Below are positions 59,406-64,000 of a DNA stretch of 64,000 nucleotides, piece by piece. The translations under genes were made by a program, and so were the position numbers. Each line of letters opens with the position of its first letter. The first letter of the stretch is position 1. The stretch covers positions 4,918 through 68,917 of the forward strand of contig JBJEPW010000002.1 in the NCBI GenBank assembly GCA_051881435.1. Reading direction: 5' to 3'. This DNA is from Fimenecus sp051881435. Lineage in GTDB: Bacteria > Bacillota > Clostridia > Oscillospirales > Acutalibacteraceae. The notes beneath the pieces are model-generated. The model was not told the DNA's origin. It saw only the letters and a program-made list of their open reading frames with translations, and searched no databases.

Positions 59406-59804
59406 ATGTACGAGACAAATCCTTATTTTTACGGTACAGGCAGAAGAAAGAAATCTGTTGCCCGTGTTCGCGTTTATGCAGGAACAGGTAAAATCACAAT
59501 CAACGACAGAGATATCGACGATTATTTCGGTCTTGAAACATTAAAGCTTATTGTTCGCCAGCCTCTCGCTCTGACAGGCACAGCCGACAAGTTTGACATC
59601 GTTTGCCGTGTTGGCGGCGGCGGAGTTACAGGTCAGGCAGGCGCAATCCGTCACGGTCTTTCCCGTGCTCTTCTTCAGTATGACGAAAATCTTCGTCCCG
59701 CTCTCAAGAAGGCAGGTTTCCTCACCAGAGACCCCAGAATGAAGGAAAGAAAGAAATACGGTCTCAAAGGCGCTCGCCGTGCACCGCAGTTCTCAAAGAG
59801 ATAA
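59406..59804 (+). CDS. rpsI: 30S ribosomal protein S9
   Basis: The protein has 132 residues and contacts tRNA in the P site by its C-terminal tail. It shows YFYGTGRRKKSVARVRVYAG, GGGVTGQAGAIRHGLSRALL and the basic end KERKKYGLKGARRAPQFSKR. The last codons and the terminator are the first copy of a 68-bp direct repeat (second copy 59939-60006). Confidence 0.97.
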   Translation: MYETNPYFYGTGRRKKSVARVRVYAGTGKITINDRDIDDYFGLETLKLIVRQPLALTGTADKFDIVCRVGGGGVTGQAGAIRHGLSRALLQYDENLRPALKKAGFLTRDPRMKERKKYGLKGARRAPQFSKR

Positions 59805-60006
59805 AAGTTGTTTTATCGAATTTTCAGCACTCACGCAAGTGGGTGCTGTTTTTTTGCGCAAACTGCGGTGTCCTCACGGCGTAGCCGTTGCGGTCTCGTC
59901 TAAAAACAGTCCACCGGACTGTTTTATTAACGCCTCGACAGTTCTCAAAGAGATAAAAGTTGTTTTATCGAATTTTCAGCACTCACGCAAGTGGGTGCTG
60001 TTTTTT
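59787..60006 (+). repeat. Duplicated rpsI 3' end and terminator
   Basis: A 68-bp sequence at 59787-59854, covering the last rpsI codons and its terminator, recurs exactly at 59939-60006. Between the copies are 84 bp with the palindromes ACGGCGTAGCCGT and AAACAGTCCACCGGACTGTT. Each copy keeps the terminator stem CAGCACTCAC/GTGGGTGCTG. Confidence 0.85.
59825..59855 (+). terminator. Terminator of rplM-rpsI
   Basis: The stem CAGCACTCAC-GCAA-GTGGGTGCTG is followed by seven T. An identical copy is at 59977-60006. Confidence 0.92.
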
Positions 60007-60019
60007 ATATTGTTTTTCA

Positions 60020-60260
60020 CGGTGTGCCGAGGGCAAGGCACACTACTTCACCGCCCTCAATGAGGGAGGTGGATTTTGCAAAGCAAAATGGTGCGCCGAG
60101 GTCGTCGCACCCTACACAAACACCATTGGTATAATGTAATTTCTCGGGCGGGCACGGAGACCCGCCCCTACAAACGATACCAAATAATTTTATGAAACTC
60201 GTAGGGGCAGATGACCACATCTGCCCGATAATTTTACTGTGATTTTTCGGCGAGAGCAAG
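60020..60260. repeat. Repeat cluster: solo arm and family A hairpins
   Basis: The cluster starts with a GTGTGCC/GGCACAC hairpin followed by TAC (about 60023-60045). A degenerate two-hairpin arm follows, CCGCCCTC/GAGGGAGG then ATTTTGC/GCAAAAT (60051-60089). Next are GGTGCG/CGCACC with CTACACA (60090-60115), GGGCGGGCACGGAGACCCGC with CTACAAA (60144-60173) and GTAGGGGCAGATG/CATCTGCCC (60201-60227). A degenerate copy runs to 60260. There is no gene. Confidence 0.6.
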
Positions 60261-60386
60261 ACGGAGCCCTACATTACAATCACAGAAAAACGCAGCGTTT
60301 TCAATACAATATACCAATTATATTTGCAAAAATATTCATTATGGATTATAATGTTAGTCAACATATTTTTTGAGAGGAAAATCAAA

Positions 60387-61769
60387 ATGATTGAAGTCAA
60401 AAGAAAGACTATTATTAATTTTTGTCTGCCGCAGTTTGCGGTGGGATTATTCACCACGATGCTGAATAACTATTTAATCTATTTTTATCAGCCCACAGAG
60501 GCGTCGGGACTGCCTGTTTTAATTACACAGGGCTATGTGTTCCTCGGAATTTTAACGGTTATCGGGCTGATTAAGGCAATAGGACACATTATTGACGCAT
60601 TTTCGGACCCTGTGGTGGCAGGAATCAGCGACAAATGCAACCATAAAGACGGCCGACGAATTCCGTTTATGAAATGGTTTGCCGTTCCTTTTGCCATAAG
60701 CGCACTGTTGATTTTCTGGTCACCGTCGCAAAATCCCATTTTCAACAACATTTGGCTTGCGGTATTCATTTGGGCGTATTACATTTTCTACACGCTTTAT
60801 ATGATTCCCCACAACGCCCTGCTTCCCGAAATGATTACCAACGAGGGCAAGCTTGTTGACGCTTACACTTGGAGCTCGCTTTTCTTTGTAGTCGGCAGTA
60901 TGCTGGGCTATGCGACTCCCGCTTTGGTGGCGGTGATGAAAAAGGCATTTTCCTTTACACCGATTATGGCGTGGCGTATGACTTTCCTGGCATTCACCGT
61001 AATCGGAGTGGTGCTGCTTCTCATTCCTGCGCTGACCATCAAAGAAAAAGACTATGTTAATTCCGTGCGCCCCACGGTATCATTGGGCAAATCCTTAAAG
61101 CACGCCTTTTCCAACAAACATTTTGTGCTCGTCACCTTGGGGCAGTTGTTTGAGGGCACGGGAATGAGCTTTTTCCAGGCCTGCATTATGTATTACATAA
61201 CGGAACTGATGGGCATTCCCGAGGAACAGTCTATCATTATTATGGCTACCTCGATTGTAGGCTCGCTGATTCTGTACCCTGTTATCAACAAGTGGTCAAA
61301 AGCGAAAGGCAAAAAAGTGCCGATGATTGTGGGCTGTATTGTCTTTACCGTGGCGGAATTTTTAATTTGCTTTGTAGATTTCTTCCCGCAGGACCACAAG
61401 CTGGCAACGGCAATTCTGTTTGCTCTGTTTGTTTCGCTCCCCTTTGCGGTTCTGAATATTCTTCCCTCCTCAATGATGGCAGATGTTATTCAGTATGACA
61501 CAGTCAAGACAGGCATCAACCAAGAGGGCACCTTTGCGGCGGCAAAAAGCTTTGTTACCAAAATGGGTACATCCATTGCGATTATGATTGTGCCGTCCTT
61601 GGTGGTAATCGGCGCGGCAACAGGCGAGAGCGTCGGCAAAAAAGGTCTGCTGTTAACGGCGATTGTCGGCGGGCTGTTTACGCTGGTTTCCGTTGTGATT
61701 TACTTTTTCTACAATGAAAAAGAAATCCTCACCGTCATTCGTGCCGCAAAGAAGGAGAATACAAAATGA
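60387..61769 (+). CDS. GPH-family sugar:cation symporter
   Basis: A membrane transporter of 460 residues with about 12 segments, in the glycoside-pentoside-hexuronide group of the major facilitator superfamily. It begins MIEVKRKTIINFCLPQFAVG. The motif SDPVVAGISDKCNHKDGRRI is the conserved loop between helices 2 and 3, and PHNALLPEMITNEGKLVDAY follows. SFFQACIMYYITELMGIPEE lies in the second half. The ATG at 60387 follows GAGAGGAAAA. It is coupled by ATGA to the M20 peptidase gene. The sugar is unknown. Confidence 0.85.
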   Translation: MIEVKRKTIINFCLPQFAVGLFTTMLNNYLIYFYQPTEASGLPVLITQGYVFLGILTVIGLIKAIGHIIDAFSDPVVAGISDKCNHKDGRRIPFMKWFAVPFAISALLIFWSPSQNPIFNNIWLAVFIWAYYIFYTLYMIPHNALLPEMITNEGKLVDAYTWSSLFFVVGSMLGYATPALVAVMKKAFSFTPIMAWRMTFLAFTVIGVVLLLIPALTIKEKDYVNSVRPTVSLGKSLKHAFSNKHFVLVTLGQLFEGTGMSFFQACIMYYITELMGIPEEQSIIIMATSIVGSLILYPVINKWSKAKGKKVPMIVGCIVFTVAEFLICFVDFFPQDHKLATAILFALFVSLPFAVLNILPSSMMADVIQYDTVKTGINQEGTFAAAKSFVTKMGTSIAIMIVPSLVVIGAATGESVGKKGLLLTAIVGGLFTLVSVVIYFFYNEKEILTVIRAAKKENTK

Positions 61770-63205
61770 TTGTGTTATATGTTGTTATTGCGCTGTTTGC
61801 CGTTCTCATTTTGGTGCTTTTGGGCAACACCTTTATTAAAAGCAGTAAAGCACGCAAACTGACTGCGGCGAAATCGGATTATACCGAAAGCGAGATTGAA
61901 GCATATGCCCTTCGTCTTCGCAAAATGATACAATGCAAAACCGTATCGGTAAAAGGCAGTTACGACGATACAGAATTTAAAAAACTCCGTGATGTAATGG
62001 AGGAGTTATTCCCGTTAGTCCACGAAAAAGCTGAAAAAATGACCTTTTCCGACGACTGCTGGATTTATAAGCTTGAGGGTAAAGATAAATCCCGCAACAT
62101 TATGCTTATGTCCCATCACGATGTAGTTGCGGTCAGCGGTGAATGGGAGCATGACGGCTTTTCAGGTGAATTTGCAGACGGCAAAATTTGGGGACGAGGC
62201 ACGGTTGACACCAAAACTCCCCTGTTTGCGGAATTTTCTGCACTTGAAGAGTTGTTGCAGGAAGGTTTTGAACTGCCCTGCAATGTGTATATCGGTTCTT
62301 CCCACAATGAGGAGCTTGGCGGTGACGGTATTCCCACCGCACTCCAATATTTTAAAGAAAACAACATTCGCTTTGATGTGATTTTGGATGAGGGCGGCGC
62401 CATAATTGAGCCCCCCTTGGGCGGTATGCACTGTGACAAATGCGCAATGGTCGCTGTCCACGAAAAGGGAAGATATTACTTAAACTGCACCGCAAAAGCG
62501 GCAAATGCTCACGCAAGTCTTACTGCCGCCGCAACTAAAAATCCAGTTGAGCGTATGGCGGCGTTTATGCAGAAAATAGACGAAAAGAACATATTTATCC
62601 GCCGTTTAAATCCTCAGGTTACGGCAATGTTTCAGCATCTCGCCCCCTATTCGGGCTTTGCAATGAAGCTGTTGTTCTCAAACCTTTGGCTGTTTGCGCC
62701 GCTTTTGAAAGCAGTTATGCCTAAAATCAACCCCCAGGCAGGCGGTCTTATCGGCACAACCTGCACCTTTAACAAAATCGAGGGCAGCAGCGAAGACAAA
62801 ATCTGCACAGCACGCGCGTTTTTGCGTCCCGTTGACGAGGCTGACCTGCAAAAGGATTTGGAGGCATTCAAAGGAGTTGCGGCGAAATATGAAATTGAGG
62901 TCGAGGTGGACGAAACCTCCGAATACCACGGCCCTGCCGATATGACGAAAGCGCCCTTTGCCTACACAATGAAATGCATCGGCGAGGTATTCCCCCAGTA
63001 CCCTGCATCTCCCTTTATTTTGCCGGCGGGTACTGACGCACGGACACTTACCGATGTTTGCGACTGCGTTCTGCGCTTTGCACCCATTCTCCTATCTGCA
63101 CAGCAATTGGCGTCCGTCCATGCGGAAAATGAAAACATTGATTTGGACGCCGTTGCAAACTGCGTAGCATTTTACAAAAAGTTTGTTAAAGACTATACGG
63201 TATAA
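61766..63205 (+). CDS. Membrane-anchored M20-family peptidase
   Basis: The protein has 479 residues. An N-terminal hydrophobic segment (MIVLYVVIALFAVLILVLLG) anchors it. The M20 metal-site motifs are MLMSHHDVVAV, IWGRGTVDTK (Asp bridging the metals), IGSSHNEELGG and LPAGTDARTL, with a late His in LASVHAENENI. The family includes carboxypeptidases and dipeptidases. The substrate is unknown, but co-expression with a GPH transporter may point to glycopeptides or glycosylated amino acids. That is inference. Confidence 0.88.
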   Translation: MIVLYVVIALFAVLILVLLGNTFIKSSKARKLTAAKSDYTESEIEAYALRLRKMIQCKTVSVKGSYDDTEFKKLRDVMEELFPLVHEKAEKMTFSDDCWIYKLEGKDKSRNIMLMSHHDVVAVSGEWEHDGFSGEFADGKIWGRGTVDTKTPLFAEFSALEELLQEGFELPCNVYIGSSHNEELGGDGIPTALQYFKENNIRFDVILDEGGAIIEPPLGGMHCDKCAMVAVHEKGRYYLNCTAKAANAHASLTAAATKNPVERMAAFMQKIDEKNIFIRRLNPQVTAMFQHLAPYSGFAMKLLFSNLWLFAPLLKAVMPKINPQAGGLIGTTCTFNKIEGSSEDKICTARAFLRPVDEADLQKDLEAFKGVAAKYEIEVEVDETSEYHGPADMTKAPFAYTMKCIGEVFPQYPASPFILPAGTDARTLTDVCDCVLRFAPILLSAQQLASVHAENENIDLDAVANCVAFYKKFVKDYTV

Positions 63206-63221
63206 TGTAAATAATTCAAAG

Positions 63222-63262
63222 AAACGGCCATCTTCTTATGAAGATTGCCGTTTCTTGTTTCT
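63222..63262 (+). terminator. Terminator of the symporter-peptidase operon
   Basis: The stem AAACGGC-ATCTTC/GAAGAT-GCCGTTT with a TTAT loop is followed by CTTGTTTCTTT. Confidence 0.85.
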
Positions 63263-63390
63263 TTCTGTATTGTACTGACAAATTAGATGTCGTTGCTTAA
63301 AATCTCTTCTATTCTTAATTCAACCATCTTTTTTAGGAAAGGCAGTTCGTTTTTGCCTGCGTTAACGGGCAAGCATTGTGAGTGGTGTTT

Positions 63391-63555
63391 TTGCTTTACA
63401 AAAGTGATGTGGTGCTTACGCACAGTGATGTATTGCGGCTTTGCCGCAAAGTGATGTGATGTGTTCCTTTCTGCTTGCCGAAGGCAAACATCACGCACAA
63501 AGTGCACATCACTACCGAAAGTAGCATCACGTTCCCAAAGGGAACACATCGTTCC
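63391..63555. repeat. Array of short hairpins with AGTGATGT linkers
   Basis: Three AGTGATGT linkers alternate with hairpins GTGC/GCAC and TTGCGGC/GCCGCAA. After TTGCC/GGCAA, the linkers run in reverse as ACATCAC, alternating with GCAC/GTGC, CTAC/GTAG-like and GTTCCC/GGGAAC hairpins. The whole is a large inverted arrangement of small palindromes. Nothing I recognise as a gene is in 63206-63690. Confidence 0.65.
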
Positions 63556-63594
63556 AAAGAAAAAAGACAGTCTTATGACTGCCTTTTTTCTTTG
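63556..63594. terminator. Strong bidirectional terminator-like hairpin
   Basis: AAAGAAAAAAG-CAGTC/GACTG-CTTTTTTCTTT forms a nearly perfect 17-bp stem with a TTAT loop. It lies at the end of the hairpin array. Confidence 0.7.
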
Positions 63595-63622
63595 AAAGTA
63601 GTGACCTATTTTGATACGAAAT

Positions 63623-63668
63623 GCACACCCCTCCAACCTTTCGTGTAAAGGTTCAAAGGGGTGTGCAT
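63623..63668. other. Hairpin downstream of the hydrolase gene
   Basis: The stem GCACACCCCT/AGGGGTGTGC encloses a second stem AACCTTT/AAAGGTT. It lies after the end of the minus-strand hydrolase gene. It may be a terminator, but the minus-strand T run is poor. Confidence 0.5.
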
Positions 63669-63695
63669 CTTTTAATTATTACTCTTTACTGCTGA

Positions 63696-64000
63696 TTACT
63701 TTGGGATCACAGGAATATTCAGGTAGCTGTCATAATTTCCACCGGTGTAGAGGATATGCCTGCCCTTGTTTACATCATGAGGCATATTCGCTGTTTCTAC
63801 CTCGCCGCCGGAAGCACCGAACATCTCCGCTCCACCGATGGTGACCATTTCTGGTGTTTCCTCCGGCTGATAGGTATAGCCCTCTTTCGGCAGGTTGATC
63901 TTTGCCATTTTCAGCTTGAAGGGACCTGTCCACATCTTTTTCGTCTTGTAGGCGGACACCGTCAGCCGGAGCTGGTCTCCCTTTTTGAACAACAGTCCCA
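63696..64000 (-). CDS. CocE/NonD-family hydrolase C-terminus, truncated by window
   Basis: The last 101 residues or so of a protein whose main part lies beyond the window. The segment FKKGDQLRLTVSAYKTKKMW and the ending RHILYTGGNYDSYLNIPVIP match the C-terminal jelly-roll domain of the CocE/NonD (X-Pro dipeptidyl-peptidase-like) hydrolases. The catalytic domain is not visible, so the assignment rests on this domain only. The frame is open to the window end, so 64000 is not a start. Confidence 0.65.
   Translation of the reverse strand, partial: GLLFKKGDQLRLTVSAYKTKKMWTGPFKLKMAKINLPKEGYTYQPEETPEMVTIGGAEMFGASGGEVETANMPHDVNKGRHILYTGGNYDSYLNIPVIPK

Noticed and set aside
59779..60063. A 94-codon frame after rpsI
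   Set aside because: It runs through both terminator copies and is made of the duplicated sequence, so it is not a gene.
63283..63636. A 117-codon minus-strand frame
   Set aside because: It mostly translates the hairpin array. Only its last 40 codons or so look protein-like (ELPFLKKMVELRIEEILSND), and they match no family I know. It may be a remnant.
1..64000. tRNA and rRNA genes
   Set aside because: I looked for T-loop and anticodon-arm patterns and for rRNA conserved blocks on both strands and saw none. A covariance search would settle this.

Overview
The window comes from a spore-forming, low-to-moderate GC member of the class Clostridia, probably an uncultured gut-type organism related to Oscillospirales or Christensenellales. 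The evidence is a complete spoIIAA-spoIIAB-sigF operon, a ribosomal protein L27 with the Firmicutes N-terminal extension next to its Prp protease, a T-box leader, a CIRCE-controlled groESL operon, a dockerin protein and many TTGACA/TATAAT promoters. Placement below class is inference. I saw no rRNA, tRNA or CRISPR array.

Layout: 1-7.4 kb holds a truncated GH38-type glycosidase, a secreted dockerin protein and a membrane-anchored LuxR-type regulator. 7.5-12.2 kb holds an aminotransferase, rplU-prp-rpmA and a first feoA-feoB pair. 12.3-16 kb holds spoIIA and a large DUF5696-like lipoprotein. 16-19.9 kb is rich in repeats and carries two small membrane or lipoproteins and a PASTA pseudokinase. 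20-25.6 kb is a six-gene iron operon (feoA-feoB-feoC-like-DtxR regulator-two flavoproteins). 25.8-29.8 kb holds an XRE regulator, an alpha/beta hydrolase, a Rieske flavoprotein and an IS30-family element.

30-39.6 kb is an arginine biosynthesis cluster, transcribed argG, argH, transglutaminase-like gene, argC, argJ, [DUF559 element], argB, argD, argF. Two ARG-box-like sites lie upstream of argG. 39.7-46.6 kb holds a membrane protein, nth, a small regulator, a flavin reductase and a Trp T-box-controlled ABC transporter (trpXYP). 46.6-53.2 kb holds a thioesterase, groESL, mazF, nnr and a 3D-domain cell-wall protein. 53.6-58.7 kb holds azlCD, a phosphoesterase, metY, thrH and a ttcA-like gene. 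58.9-64 kb holds rplM-rpsI, a GPH sugar symporter, an M20 peptidase and a truncated CocE/NonD-type hydrolase.

Two observations stand out. First, the DUF559 nuclease-like gene between argJ and argB is enclosed by about 50-bp inverted ends. Each end is built of two hairpins, and the two ends differ in a consistent way. One end supplies the gene's ribosome binding site and the other encodes its C-terminal tail. Two gene-less elements of about 125 bp at 16.2 and 16.5 kb have the same pair of ends, like MITEs derived from it. Second, the tryptophan-type substrate-binding protein (43664-44755) appears circularly permuted: after its lipoprotein signal, the normally C-terminal half comes first and the normally N-terminal half second, joined by a linker.

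A separate family of intergenic hairpins has stems that differ between copies but stay complementary, always next to a fixed CTAC flank. It recurs throughout the window.
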